DNA of 64,000 nt from Euwallacea fornicatus (lineage: Eukaryota; Arthropoda; Insecta; Coleoptera; Curculionidae), in assembly GCF_040115645.1 (NCBI RefSeq), contig NC_089564.1, positions 744,001 to 808,000 on the forward strand. The letters run 5' to 3'. The notes beneath the pieces are model-generated. The model was not told where the DNA came from, ran no database searches, and saw nothing but the letters and a program-made list of their open reading frames with translations. Of this stretch, positions 1 to 11,369 are shown in pieces (within the stretch, counting starts at the first letter, position 1; each line of letters starts with the position of its first letter). The position numbers and the translations under genes were made by a program.

Positions 1-2874
1 TATTCTATCACCTGGTACACAGAGGCCTGGCGTTGTGGACAAGTGGCGCCCATATGATACTTAGCAAGAAAGGACAAGATAAAGTCGCCCTTAACCATTG
101 GAACCACACTATTCTTCATCATTTTCGGAGAGCAGCTACGCTGCAAGTGTGATTATTGTGAATCAGCTCTGTAGAAAATACTTTTCTGAACCCGATGATC
201 CATGACAAGTTGATGTTAAAAATGTTTTTTTATTTATTTTATTTTTTGCACTAATACTTTGTCTTGAATATTACAAATAAGCTTTTCCTTATGTATTTAA
301 CAACATATTTAACGAAATTGACACTCGCTCATTCTCGCCAATAACGACACTAACTGCGCTTAGGCAAGACTGATCAACTTTTCTTTTAAGTTTGAATTAT
401 GAATAACTGACATTAAATACAAAATGATGTTTTCTTCAAGAACCATAACCATTATCCACAATCGGCGAAAAATTATTGCAACCAACTTGTGTATTAATTG
501 GGCTATTAATAATCGAATTGGTTTAACGCATCAGCGAATCCAGCACATTAACAGAGTTGAGGTTAATAGGCGTATTAGTTAAATAATTACTCCATTGCTA
601 ATAATAACTTCTGCTGCTACCAACCCGCTGGGGTACTGACCGCAATAGCGGTCCGTAAAGTAACACTTTTCGCGCGTTATTTTTCGTAGGTAAATGGTTG
701 TTTCTCGCACCTGTCAAAAAGTACGAAGTTTTACGTGTCAATGTTAATGTCAATGAGGAATTCCCATCGTTGTCATTTTTCCAGGTTTCCATGGTAAAGG
801 AAAAATAATAATGTGCGGATTTCATGTTCCGCATACTGTCATTTTTAGAGCATGAAGGTACCTGTGAATATTAGGTTCTTCTGATATTTTACACGAAAGT
901 ACCATAAATTGCGGACAAAATATTGTCTGCAGGTCGTGTATAATGGCTCTTTGGTAGCCCAGATCGACTCTCTTTTCGACTGCGCCTCGTCCAAGAAGCT
1001 CTCAATCTCGCCCCCCGTAGTATTCCGCTCACTTCATAGAAAAATAACTATTTATCATTGGATCAATCAATATTGGTACCTTGCAGAGTCAAAAAGAGCT
1101 CTCTGAAACTTATTCGAATTACTGAAGGCTCGACGGTTTCTTTAATTGCTGTGAAGAGAAGATAGCACCGGAAATGGCATCCTCAAGGGTAGGGTCGGTC
1201 AGCTTCTTCAGCCTGGACCAAGTGGAAGGGAACGTGGGGCCACTCCAGGTTGCAGCAGCCGCGTGAAATGAAGGAAAAATCTTGATGCAGGAAGCTTTAC
1301 AAGAAAGTTTCAAGACACTGACGTTCAATTACATGCCCCCCCGCTCATCTCTCCCTCACAAACGCCACCCCCATCTGCAACTCCCATATTTCAATCTAAA
1401 AAAACATTAGTATCGATCTTATTTTCAATTTCCCTCACAACACATCAATCTTCCTCTATTTTGCATTATCATTCCATCCCGACTGAAAAAATTCCCGGTG
1501 AGGAAAAGCCAACCGGCACCCCCTTATTCTTAAAGCCATGAAAAGATGGAGGGTGGTGGGTGCTCAGAGGGGAGCGGAGCCCCGCGAAGGGGATGAGGAA
1601 GGGGACGATCAATACTCACATGTCCCCTTTTTGTGCCGCAGCGTGTGTCGCGGAAAGCAAACATGGCCTCTGCTTCTCCGATTTTTCTTTACTGCCGGCG
1701 CTGCTGCTCGTAAAAGGAACGGCACGGGCATTCTTAATGTGTTTACGCATCAGGAGTTCTTTCTTTGCATATCAATAAGGACAGGGAATGTAGAAGTTAA
1801 TCTTATTAAGTTGGGCCTGCGAAAGGTTACTGGCTGTCCCTTTCAGGCCAGCTTGATTTCTTGCATTGACGAGGAAGAACGAATTTGGCTCTTAGGAAAA
1901 ATCACTGGTAGCTTCATCAGCATCTCGAGTTTCAGCATTAAGACGTTCTGCAAAACTTGAAAACTGTTTGAGTCATAGTCAATCCTCTACCCGCTCAAAG
2001 TACCAAAACTCTTGGTCTAGGTATTTGAGAGACTTCAACTAAAAGAGCGCATTTCCTCATGGCTTCACAGTTACGAATTTCGCAAGAAGGCATTAGCTAA
2101 GATTTAAGTGTAAAATTCGAAGTTTTGGAAATACTTTCAAAATTTCTATCATAGAATCGCCATAAACTTTCGCCATTGTTTGCCCATCAAAAGACGTTAA
2201 CGGCACTTGTTGAGTGTTTGGTGATGCCACTCACCCCCAAACTGTCCCCACTTGCCGAGTGGGGCTGCATGTAACCTGATGTTCGTATAACGAAGGTAAA
2301 AATGAACGTTTATCGTTATTTCGTCAAAACTCCTGTCCTGGTCCAATCTCACGCAAAAAGCGGATGGTTCTCTTGGGAAGTACAGTTCTGTAATGTGCAG
2401 GCTTTGTAGCGAAAAACCTCTACAAAGGGACCCCTTAACGTTTAATCTAGGTGAGAATCTTAAATTCGAAAATATTCCGAGGGCATTTTCGTGATAGCGA
2501 AAGACAAAAGGTCGTCAGAGCTCCATCACGTAACCTACAGACCTTCATATTAATAATTTCACTGAGAGTTCCTCGATTCAGGTGAATCTAGACAGACGCA
2601 GTGTTGCCCGCCGACGGGGTGCAGCTACCCTTAATACCCTAATCCTTATACTGACCCTAATACGATTGAAATCTCCCAGCTACTAACCGAAATTTAAACC
2701 GCCTTAGTATTCCTACTGTCATCATTCGATCATCAATCATAAAGCTTTCCGAGAACGTAACAAGACGCATTTCTGTTAATCAACCTAAAGCCTTCACTAG
2801 AAACTGGAAAGCCACATGCCAGGCATGATTTTAATTCTTAAAGCCAACCGATTGATTGATCTTGTAAACTTGCA
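1..2874. other. Non-coding stretch, no gene recognised
   Basis: AT-rich sequence with no recognisable protein, RNA gene or repeat structure. The longest ATG-initiated frame is 1538-1960 on the plus strand (140 codons). It lies in a locally GC-richer patch (about 1500-1720), has no recognisable motif, and is of a length expected by chance. Confidence 0.6.
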
Positions 2875-3105
2875 TACAGGATGTTTCAGAACTATGGCAT
2901 CGAATTTCTAGAGGTTGCAATAATAGAAGACGTGTGAGTATAAGAACCCATGTCGGCAAATGTCCCCCTAAGGCGGTACGGCCTATCAATGCTTTAAGAT
3001 AGTTATGTGCGAAAATGGTTTTATCGAGTTTTAGTAAATGTCATTTTAATTAATTTATACAAATTACGCTACAATAATTGCTCACAATGTCGTTATTGAA
3101 CTTCA
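2875..3105. repeat. Left terminal inverted repeat of the 2875-3616 element
   Basis: About 230 bp, pairing with about 3390-3616. Outer end TACAGGATGTTTCAG. Its inner part overlaps the degenerate C-terminal coding end of the transposase relic. Confidence 0.75.
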
Positions 3106-3365
3106 TTGCGCTGTTTGAACTGCGTACACGATTTCTGCGGACTTCGCTAAATATTTGAAAATCGTCTTGAACGACTTCAAATTTCGTAGTGCTTCGTACA
3201 ATCAGGCCTTGCTTTGTGTCTACCGGCATTTCATGAACGAGAGGCTTCACATATCCTTACAGAAAAAAATCTAAAGGTGCTAGATCAGGCGACCTAGGAG
3301 GCCGCGGCGCAGGATCACCTTTGCCGATCCGATCTTGTCCGAACTGACGATCCAAATACTTAACA
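3050..3365 (-). pseudogene. DDE transposase C-terminal fragment (Tc1/mariner superfamily)
   Basis: The minus-strand reading from about 3365 gives YLDRQFGQDRIGKG, then PPRSPDLAPLDFFL, a stop at 3257-3259 where the family normally has Trp, then GYVKPLVHEMPVDTKQ and a degenerate tail. In insect Tc1/mariner-like transposases the 'RWIGRxGPxxWPxRSPDLxPLDFFLWGxxK' stretch carries the last catalytic acidic residue, here the D of LDFF. The helix-turn-helix and the first two catalytic residues are absent, so this is a relic that cannot make active enzyme. It sits inside paired inverted repeats, which makes it the remnant coding part of that element. The family is clear from the SPDL...DFF...GYVK pattern; the subfamily is not. 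Confidence 0.8.
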
Positions 3366-3389
3366 GGTGCGTTCAAGTTTAGGCTCGAC

Positions 3390-3616
3390 ATTTGGAACAA
3401 TTACTGTAGTGTTATTTTGTACGAACAAATTAAAGTCAAAAACGTACTAAATTTCGATGAAGCTCATTTTTGCACATAACTGTCTTAAAGCAGCATACGA
3501 CCGTAGCGTCTTAAGGGGACATTTCCGGACATGGACTCTTATACTAAATTTTTTTTCTATTGCTGTACCGAACCATCTTTAGAAGTACGATCCCATAGTT
3601 CTGAAACACCCCGTGA
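3390..3616. repeat. Right terminal inverted repeat of the 2875-3616 element
   Basis: Read on the minus strand from 3616, it starts TCACGGGGTGTTTCAG and follows the left arm with scattered mismatches to about 3390. Confidence 0.75.
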
Positions 3617-5249
3617 GTTATACTTGAAGATCATACGAAGTCCTCAAGTGCTGGAGATATCTCATAGATCATATCGCAACAGAGCTCGAACTTTGGAGAA
3701 TCGCCTTCACCGCAGAAAAGGCCCTTATAAAATAGTCCAGCAACGAATCACTTCGGAAACAAGTTCCTAAGCCATACTCTATCATAGTAGTCATATCATG
3801 GAAATGGAGCCACGATCGTGATATTTTCTGCGAACTTTGAGAGACCCCCAGTTGAGATCTATGATTGCTTTGATTACCTGATTGTCTATGTAATGACTGA
3901 CATAATTCTGCATTTTACGTTTGCAGCAGTTAACAAGTCTCTTTTTTCTCAGATATCACCTAAACTCGTTATTTTTTCAATTTCTTACACAGAGCACCTC
4001 TCACTGCTCAACCGCGTCTTTGTTTGTCAGTTTCGACTCTACAGGATGTTCAGTTTTAATCCGTGTGGACGGCGGAAAAAACTGTAAAATAAAACGATTT
4101 TGCAAAAATACGTCGTTCGAAAAACGCAAAAAATAAAATTTCAAAATGTTTCTCTTGAGTTAAATTTAACGTATAAATTTCTCATAACAATTCACTTTAG
4201 TGAGATCCTAAAGCCCCTGTGAAAATCGAACGGGACATACCTTTTGGTGGTCGGACTCAGAAACTCAATGATCAGCAGTGTATTGCAAAAAAAAATTGGG
4301 GAGGTAAATAGAGGCCCGACCTCCAATGGACACCTCTCTGTTCGTTGCCACAGCGGTTTTACGTATTCTCGAACCGAGGTCAACCGTCATGAGAAAGATC
4401 CACCCTCCGATTTGTCATAAATATCCACAAAACTGAAAGAGCTCCAACGAAAAGAATTTAACGGGCTGTCTTCCGATCCATGTCACCTTATTTTGAGATT
4501 TTCTGTCACCTCTAAAAAGGCGCTGATTAAAGTTGAAACACCGAAACGACACCATCTTCGTCCTCAGAACGCTCCACCGACTCTCTCATCTTTCAGTTAG
4601 TTTGCTCGCCGATGGCGCTTACGTTTCTTGAGATATCGCCACCTAAACGAAGATAACTTGGGTCCGACATTAGAGATACCCCATCGCCCGGCGAAATGGG
4701 AGCCCCAAAAACGGGGCCGGCTGAGATTTCAGGAGTGCTGGCGGGTTCGGGCCGCTGCGAGACGAGAACCCTAAAGGGATTGAGGGCACGGGTTTCGCCT
4801 CACGTGCAACGAATGCGCATCTCTGGGGAATCCGAATGCTGGTTGGGCTTTGAGGAGGAGGAGGAGGAGGAGGAGGCTGTGGAGACCGCTCCGCGGGAAT
4901 ACCCAGCAATTGCCAGACAAAGTGAATGAGCAGTGAAAGTAACGGAAGGCCCAATGAGCACTATATTGCGGTAAAAGACTGTTAGAGTTCGCTCACTTAA
5001 ATGCAACCGTTCTTGCCAATGTTGTGAGCACCTTTCTTTGGGCATTAATTCAACCCACTGCCCGTGTTAAAAGTGTCGCTGATACTGCGAAGCTACCTCC
5101 ATCTCCAGGTTGGTGTCCTCGTTATCCATGATTTACCAAATTTTACCAACCACAAGTTAATTGAGCGACCTTCGTCTCCGCTCCGCTTCCCCGTTATCCC
5201 TAGTTTCAGTTCCAACTTGCGCAATGCATTCGATTCAATTCTCTAAAAC
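3617..5249. other. Non-coding stretch with one TE-end-like motif and a GAG run
   Basis: No gene recognised. A TACAGGATGTTCAG motif at 4040-4053 resembles the element termini seen elsewhere, but no partner was found. A (GAG)n trinucleotide run lies at 4852-4876 in a GC-richer patch (about 4680-4950). The low-complexity run generates several overlapping meaningless frames there. Confidence 0.55.
4852..4876. repeat. (GAG)n trinucleotide microsatellite
   Basis: About eight perfect GAG units in a row inside a local GC-rich patch. Confidence 0.95.
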
Positions 5250-5785
5250 TTTATATATATATACAATACAATTCCTTCTTAAATAAGAAGAGGCTATCGG
5301 CCTACGTGGCCTTTCTGCCCATGTTGGTATTTACAGTGGTATAATGATAGTAAATGTAGTCTCAAAAATAGTATCATCCACAACATCACCCCAGAACCAC
5401 CAGCACATCAGGCACACTAAACATCCCACATCTAGTCTATGTCTTGGTAGTGTTCAATCAGAGTTACGCCCGGTGCGAGGTAACGTGAGTTTCTAGTCTG
5501 TCGGTCAGTGCACAGTCCAACAATGATGACCCAGTTTTTCTCTTTGTCTTTCCACTTTTTTTGTATTTGTAATAGTCTGTCTGAAATTTTTGTCATGTTA
5601 GTTTTTTCCTAAAGCGCTTCGTTGGAAGGGTTGTACAGTGGGTTATCCGGGTGACGAATTTTTGTAATTAGTCTTAAAGTGATTTGCTCTGTAGTTTGTA
5701 TGTATTTTTTTGTTTTGTTAGTTGCGTTTGCCATAATTCTGTTACCGTAGTCCAGTGGTGGTCTACAAATGGATTTATATATCTT
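5250..5785 (-). mobile_element. 5'-truncated Jockey-like non-LTR retrotransposon (3' end)
   Basis: The minus strand holds the C-terminal part of a reverse-transcriptase polyprotein (5785 to 5432), then about 180 bp of 3' UTR ending in an AT dinucleotide tail (5251-5263). Loss of the 5' part and a short simple-repeat tail are typical of target-primed reverse transcription products. The tail seen on the plus strand is 'tttatatatatatac'. A loose candidate target duplication is 'gattcaattc' (about 5231) against 'gactcaattg' (about 5795); it is imperfect and not certain. Confidence 0.75.
5432..5785 (-). pseudogene. Non-LTR reverse transcriptase C-terminal region, broken
   Basis: A 118-codon minus-strand frame with one internal stop at codon 59 (5609-5611). 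It begins KIYKSICRPPLDYGNRIMAN and continues through an Ile/Thr/Arg-rich helix (TTEQITLRLITKIRHP), then DNPLYNPSNEAL, a stop, EKTNMTKISDRLLQIQKKW and a terminus ending in HYQDID. The pattern 'hYKSxxRPxLxYG...Q...LR.I...P...xN..L......I...I...W' is the region just after the palm and thumb of Jockey/CR1-type reverse transcriptases, which copy their own mRNA at a nicked target. The catalytic YxDD part lies upstream and is not in the window because the insertion is truncated. The match rests on recalled family features, not on an alignment. Confidence 0.78.
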
Positions 5786-5800
5786 GGATGCCTAAGACTC

Positions 5801-7386
5801 AATTGGTCGCCAAAATTTGTTTTTTTTTTCTCTCTATTGCTCTAGAGCTGTCTGTTGCTCCTTCCGAAGAACATCCCAATGCTTACTAATGAATTTCGCC
5901 CTATGTTTGCGGAATCTCCGTTCTCAAATAATACGAAAACCCTCTCTAAATTCGGGGAGATAACCCACCCCCCAAAGAAGAGTCTTCTTTATTTTTCCCG
6001 CAGAAAACAGGAAAATGAAAAATGACTTTTTAATATATTTTTGCTGGCTCGTGTATCGGCTAAGAAAAGTTATATCGCGTATACGGGCCCCCGTTCTTTA
6101 ATACCTTGCCTGTCGGTTTTTCTCTCTCCGCACTTTTCTGAAAAATACTCGGCATTATAATTTAAAATTTAATACTTGTGATTTGTTAGCAATTTCGCAA
6201 AAGTTTCCTATATAGGAATGGACTTTTTAAATTATAGTCCGTTTACGTTTTCGCTTCCACCGTAGAGCTGGTCACGATTTACTTCTTTAAGCCGCACACT
6301 TTAAACAAGTAAATATTAATTAGAGCTTTCGTCCCTTTGTCTCCTCCGACGAATACTGCTAAATTAATTCCCTTTAATTCCCAATAAAAGAAACAAGTCT
6401 TAAAGTCCCGTTGCGGCGAAAAGATGCTGTGCTTTTACCCTCGGGGACAATATTTCTCAATCACTAAGCAATATTCATCTTAATAATGCTAATCGTAAAA
6501 TAATGAAGACAATTTTGCGGGCGTTTCTTTAATGAGGCCCTTAGAATGCCCCTCGACCAGCGTCGTGACGTCTAATGACGCTACGCGTCTCATTTCCGAC
6601 GACATTTATTTCCACTCCGAACGGAGATGTAATGGGAATTAGTGCTTTTTTTTCCATGCTGGAATTTATATGTTTCATATTATAAGATTGTGCGTGTCAT
6701 TAGCGGCCCGGAAAATAGTGGTCGTATAGTTGTATTTCCCGTTTTTATCTCCGGGTACGGGATCGAATCAGAGAAAATTAGAAGATAATTCTGAAAGACC
6801 GATATTAATGGGCTGTCAACCACAACATGAGGAGAACCGATGTCTTGAGATGAACGCAAAATTTAAGATACGCATAGAGCTCTGCTCGGGGGGGGGGAGG
6901 GGGGGGCGCCTTTCCGCACCTCTTCTAATTTGCTTCGTTTGTTATTTCCGGGCGGTCGTTGCAAAAACACGATTTTCGATATCGACACTAAACTGCAACC
7001 TTAACACGTGCACGGGGCATCGTCGCAATCGAGAAAAACAAGAACGTTTTTTCGAAATTAATTTTTTTTCGAAAATTGCCGGATTTTTCAAATTTTGATG
7101 CGGAACATTCTCGAACTTCGAACTGTGCAATTCCGCCTCAATCCAATCGACGACGGGTCGTCTGCAGTCGCCGAAATTCCCGTTGTCGACTCCCAGAAAC
7201 GCACACTGTATATATAAGACATGCTTCCAGCATTTCAATGCTTCCTTGAAGTTTTCCTTGCGATCATCCTTTGTGTCATATTTTAAGGAGATTATGCGAG
7301 GGGTCATTTAAGTGCGCGGGCAAACCTCGAGAGGCGATTCTTTGGGTGATTCTGAGAGGAAAAATTTATAGAAACGCACGCACGTA
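5801..7386. other. Non-coding stretch, G-rich tract
   Basis: No gene or repeat family recognised. A run of G10-A-G8 at 6888-6906 stands out in this AT-rich setting. The open frames around 6730-7300 have no recognisable motif. Confidence 0.55.
6888..6906 (+). repeat. G-homopolymer tract (G10 A G8)
   Basis: Nineteen bases, all G except one A. It could form intermolecular or slipped G-quadruplex structures. It may also be a difficult sequencing site. Confidence 0.9.
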
Positions 7387-8064
7387 CAGTCGCTCAAAGA
7401 AGTATTCGTAGAGCGGGAAAAAAATTCTGTGACCCATAATTTTCGACAGATTTTGTTCAAAATTTGTATAATGAAAAATCAATCCTAAACTCAGTTTAGG
7501 TGTTCGAGCAAGTTTTGAAAATTAAATTTTTAGAGTGCTTTTCATGGTCTTAAAAAAAACTCCATTTCGAAAACTTCTTGTGCGGTGGAAATTTTTCAGT
7601 AGGATTTTAGTGATCCTGTAGAGGGGATTTTTCTACGTATATCCTGAAAATTTGATCAAAGTCAGACTACAAATAAGGGAGTTGCAGCTTTTTAAATTCG
7701 CCAAAAATGTTTAAATTTTATTATTTTACGTGAGAATCGTCACTTTTTGGCGAATTTAAAAAGCTGCAACTCCCTTATTTGTAGTCTGACTTTGATCAAA
7801 TTTTCAGGATATACGTAGAAAAATCCCCTCTACAGGATCACTAAAATCCTACTGAAAAATTTCCACCGCACAAGAAGTTTTCGAAATGGAGTTTTTTTTA
7901 AGACCATGAAAAGCACTCTAAAAATTTAATTTTCAAAACTTGCTCGAACACCTAAACTGAGTTTAGGATTGATTTTTCATTATACAAATTTTGAACAAAA
8001 TCTGTCGAAAATTATGGGTCACAGAATTTTTTTCCCGCTCTAGGAATACTTTTTTGAGCGACTG
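7387..8064. mobile_element. Palindromic Tc1/mariner-type MITE, 678 bp
   Basis: The left arm (7387-7707) and right arm (7744-8064) are 321 bp each and almost perfect reverse complements, joined by a 36-bp spacer (7708-7743). Only about two substitutions were seen, both near the tips: 'caaagaagtattcg' on the left against 'caaaaaagtattcc' on the right. The termini read CAGTCGCTCAAA, and the element is flanked on both sides by TA (7385-7386 and 8065-8066), the target duplication of Tc1/mariner transposition. There is no coding capacity. It is a non-autonomous element mobilised by a transposase encoded elsewhere. The near identity of the arms means either recent insertion or recent formation by inverted duplication. 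This is by far the youngest-looking element in the window. Confidence 0.96.
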
Positions 8065-9320
8065 TAGGTTCGGTAATGCTCCGTTTTTAAGGTACGGAAT
8101 GTTTCTTTCATCACTACATATCTGAAAGAAATCCTAGATGACAGAAAAACGTGAACTAAAGTGACGTTGAAACGTGACGAGCGTTTTCGAGTCTAAAGAA
8201 ATTTAAGGAAAATTAATAAATAAGGAAAAAAGCTTCGTTAAAACTGCGCTTAAACACATTGTACGCAATTTTTTACTAAAAAAAAAACATTTAGATACGG
8301 GTAAATGCCAAGTTTCGCTAAAATCGGCTAAAAAAAATACCAAAAATTTTACAAAAAAAAAAAGAAGTTTTTTTCCTAAGTTTGATATTCTGTGCCTTGA
8401 AAACGAAGCATTGCCAGACCTATGTTCGTACGACCTATTGAGCTTGGAATCGCTCAGAAAATCATCCCTTGAAGTTTGGCCGATAGACAAAAGTAGATTT
8501 CACTGATTTCGGCGTATTGTTTTAAACGTTAGAAATTTCCAACTTCCCCATCCATTTCACGTAAGACGTTCCTAAGTACCGCACATCTGAGTAACCCTAC
8601 ACAAAAGTCGATAAACACATCGCCCTCATCGATTACCATTCAATAACGATAAATCATGGATCAAACCACTTAAAAAGCATAAACACTCCATATAGGCTCG
8701 ACACTAAATGTCAACAACCATTTACAAACCGAATTCATTCTTTCGGCAAAGCGGCAATTTATTTACCTTCCGGCATACCTTCGGATCGCCCCGCTTGACA
8801 CCTCGTCATTGTGCCCTTTTTCAATAATTCATAGCTTAATCCTCAACCCTGCGCCCTTTTACCTGGGCGCCTAACATGTGCAACATATGATTAATCCGCA
8901 TCTTTGCCTCGCCCGGGGGTTCTCACAGTGGCTAAAGTGTTAAAATTCGTCTCAGATGAATACTTGTCTATAGCGCTCAATGTTTATTTTAATAAATTAT
9001 GCCGATGTATTAATATCGACTTTGCATATTCAGTTATCCGTTCTTTTTGAGACTCCTTTCATGCCATGAGAAAAAAACGGCCTGTGAATGCAAATGAGCC
9101 AATAGATTTCACCTCTCCGCGCAATCCCGATTCTTTATTACCGGTCTCATGTACGTATATCCGGTACTATTGAATATCGGAATTTTGAGTTGAGGCCGTA
9201 CTCACGATTGAACCTTACAACCCTCCTCAAATTCGGACCTCATCTCTAAAATCGGTATAGCTTAGCTCTTGGACATGTAGCGGACTCGACGCATTGCTCC
9301 GCCTAGGCGCTTGAATTGTT
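8065..9320. other. Non-coding stretch, nothing recognised
   Basis: AT-rich with A/T homopolymer runs around 8270-8370. No gene, repeat or regulatory structure could be supported. Confidence 0.6.
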
Positions 9321-9560
9321 AAACCGCCAGTAACTAGAGTGGGTTCAACTTAACCTTAGGGCACGTACCTCCTTCATTGATCTTCTCGACGTGAAGGATA
9401 TTCACAAGGTGAACCACCCAGTCGCTCGATATATCAAACCGTCAGTAACTTGAGTGGGCTGAAGTTAACCTCAGAGCATTTAGCTTCCTGACTAATCTCC
9501 TTGGCTTGACGATCCTCGACGTGCTGCTTCATCTAGTCAATCAAGTTTTCGAGCCGCCAG
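9321..9560. repeat. Tandem duplication, period about 115 bp
   Basis: The unit at 9321 (aaaccgccagtaactagagt, then gggttcaacttaacctta) recurs at 9436 (aaaccgtcagtaacttgagt, then gggctgaagttaacctca). Both copies are followed about 60 bp later by 'ctcgacgtg'. A more degenerate third start (agccgccagcgattgggac) falls at 9552, another 116 bp on. The first two units are clearly related; the third is tentative. No reading frame is conserved through them. Confidence 0.7.
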
Positions 9561-11369
9561 CGATTGGGACTCCCTGGAAACCTTAAGTAAAACATCATCA
9601 TACGTGACTGGTCCCTATTTAGAGACGGAGCAGTCGTTTCCAGCGCGATACACACATGATGGCCCCAAAGAGATTTGGCCCCCCGGAATAACGTCGGTTG
9701 TCCTCGGCCCTTACGCATGCCCCTCGTGCTTTTTACGGGGGTGTTTATGGCCGGAACTGGAGTTAATGGCCACGACGAAGTCATCCATTCGTATTATATT
9801 TGGATATTTATGATCCGCAGCGATAAATTTCCCAATAAGTGGATGCCGGATTGTCTCTTTTCGAAGGATCTGCGAGTCCGTTGTTCTGGATGGAAAAAAG
9901 ACTAAAATTATACCTGCAATTTTCCTTTCGTTGCTCCTTCTAAATCTTCCTTTAAGCTTTTTTAAATTATCTACGAAGGAACACACGTGTTCCGGGTTTC
10001 GCTCTCAAGTTTCGAATTAATTTCGGTGTGTAAACAGCCCGTAATATAATATCCTCTCTATCTTCCTATTTCTTTCGGAACGTAACAGGATACGTTAACG
10101 TTATCGATCCGATTTTTCAATTTTCTTAATATAAGATACGCGGAGCCGAGGCTACAAACACATCAATCTTATTCCACTTTGCATTATCATTCCCTATCCT
10201 TGGAACCGTGGTAGATAAATCTCTACTGTACGAAAGCTGAAAATAATGTTTTATGAGATTTTTTGCGAACCAATGAGCTTTTATTATTAAAATCGTGCCT
10301 GGATGCCGTGGATATTAGGTATTTACATAGATGAAGATAATCAAGGTTTCCTACTGAGGGCGTCAATCCAATTACAATGAAATTATGACGAAATGAAAGG
10401 AAAAGAACAAACGGATAAGGTGGATATAAAAGCAAATACACGGGCGGAGCACAAAGCGCGAACGCGAACGTACATCTGCAGTTATTGGGTAATTTTAATG
10501 AATAAAATCTCAATGCACCTACGCACACCGCCATTTTATGGAATTGCACCCGGCATTGCCAGATTCCAGCATCCGCTATACCCAAAAACATTTGACCCTG
10601 TATGAAAGCACTCCCGTCCCTTCCTTTGTAAGAACTAGAATTAAGCCCGTTTCGGTAAACCGGTGCAACTGCAACATGCCAATGCAACACTAATCTCACT
10701 ATTCGACTGAACATTATGCTCTAAACAACCAGATAATGAATTAACCGATAGTTACCTCTTGGCCGTAGTACGTCCATGTGTGTTGACCCTCAGCCTTGGT
10801 GCCCCGGAAGGTTCCCGGAACGCTTCTGAACCGCCTTTGGACCGTTGATGTGCGTATTTCGTTCGCCGAGTTCCTCATTTTTGTAAATCTGATCGAGGCG
10901 CATCATTTAACAGTACTTCGGAAGTGGTTCCTGAGGCTGCTGTTCCACGACCCATTACAAAATGACTCCCAATTACAATGTTCAATTTTTTATTCATCCG
11001 CAAAATGTCGTATTCTCCTATCCCATGGTTTGTAAACAATTGTTGGAAACATTGAGATACAGTTTGAGAGATCTAGAGCTCCTTCTAGGCGTCACGTAGC
11101 GGTGCCTTCTGAAGATGTCGGAGGGACAAAGGCAAGTCCTTCTTTTTACCCCTCCATTTGCTCGTAAAGGTCGGAGCTGTCTTCAACATCTGTTCTATGG
11201 TGAAAGACGTAGGTTGGAACTCTTTTTCTGGCACACAAAAAATTCTACCACCACTTATGTCGCCATATGTAAAGGGCCATCTACGTCATCGCAGGGCCAC
11301 GTGCATTTTCACGCGGTCGTCTACACTTACTATTTTATTATATTTGTTGTCGCAAGTCTGAAATATCAA
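9561..11369. other. Non-coding stretch with one unexplained long frame
   Basis: Apart from the 163-codon minus-strand frame at 10223-10714, described separately, nothing recognisable was found. Confidence 0.5.
10223..10714 (-). other. Unexplained ATG-initiated open frame, 163 codons
   Basis: A single-exon minus-strand frame with a genuine ATG at 10714 and a TAG stop. The product has no motif I recognise. It holds a Cys/Pro/Leu-rich stretch around residues 84-115 (CRCTFAFALCAPPVYLLL) that could be hydrophobic, and a basic C-terminus. The local AT content makes a frame of this length slightly unusual by chance, but there is no codon pattern, splice context or family match to support a gene. 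It is listed because it is the longest ATG-started frame outside the transposons. Confidence 0.12.

Larger units (their letters stand above)
2875..3616 (-). mobile_element. Internally deleted Tc1/mariner-like element with ~230-bp TIRs
   Basis: The sequence from 2875 to about 3105 reappears in reverse complement at about 3390 to 3616. Shared blocks include 'tgtttcagaactatgg', 'agtataag', 'tgtcc(c)cctaag', 'gctttaaga.agttatgtgc' and 'aatgtcg'. The outer ends read TACAGGATG on the left and TCACGGGGTG on the right, mutated forms of a TACAGGGTG terminus seen elsewhere in the window. Between the arms, and overlapping the left one, lies a minus-strand transposase fragment. The arms differ by substitutions and small indels, so the copy is old. 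At 742 bp it is far shorter than an autonomous element, which needs about 1 kb of coding sequence. The TA target duplication is not clean. Confidence 0.8.

Noticed and set aside
1538..1960. 140-codon plus-strand frame
   Set aside because: It sits in a locally GC-rich patch where stops are rarer; no recognisable content.
4670..5045. Pro-rich and Glu-rich frames
   Set aside because: Driven by the (GAG)n run; no gene context.
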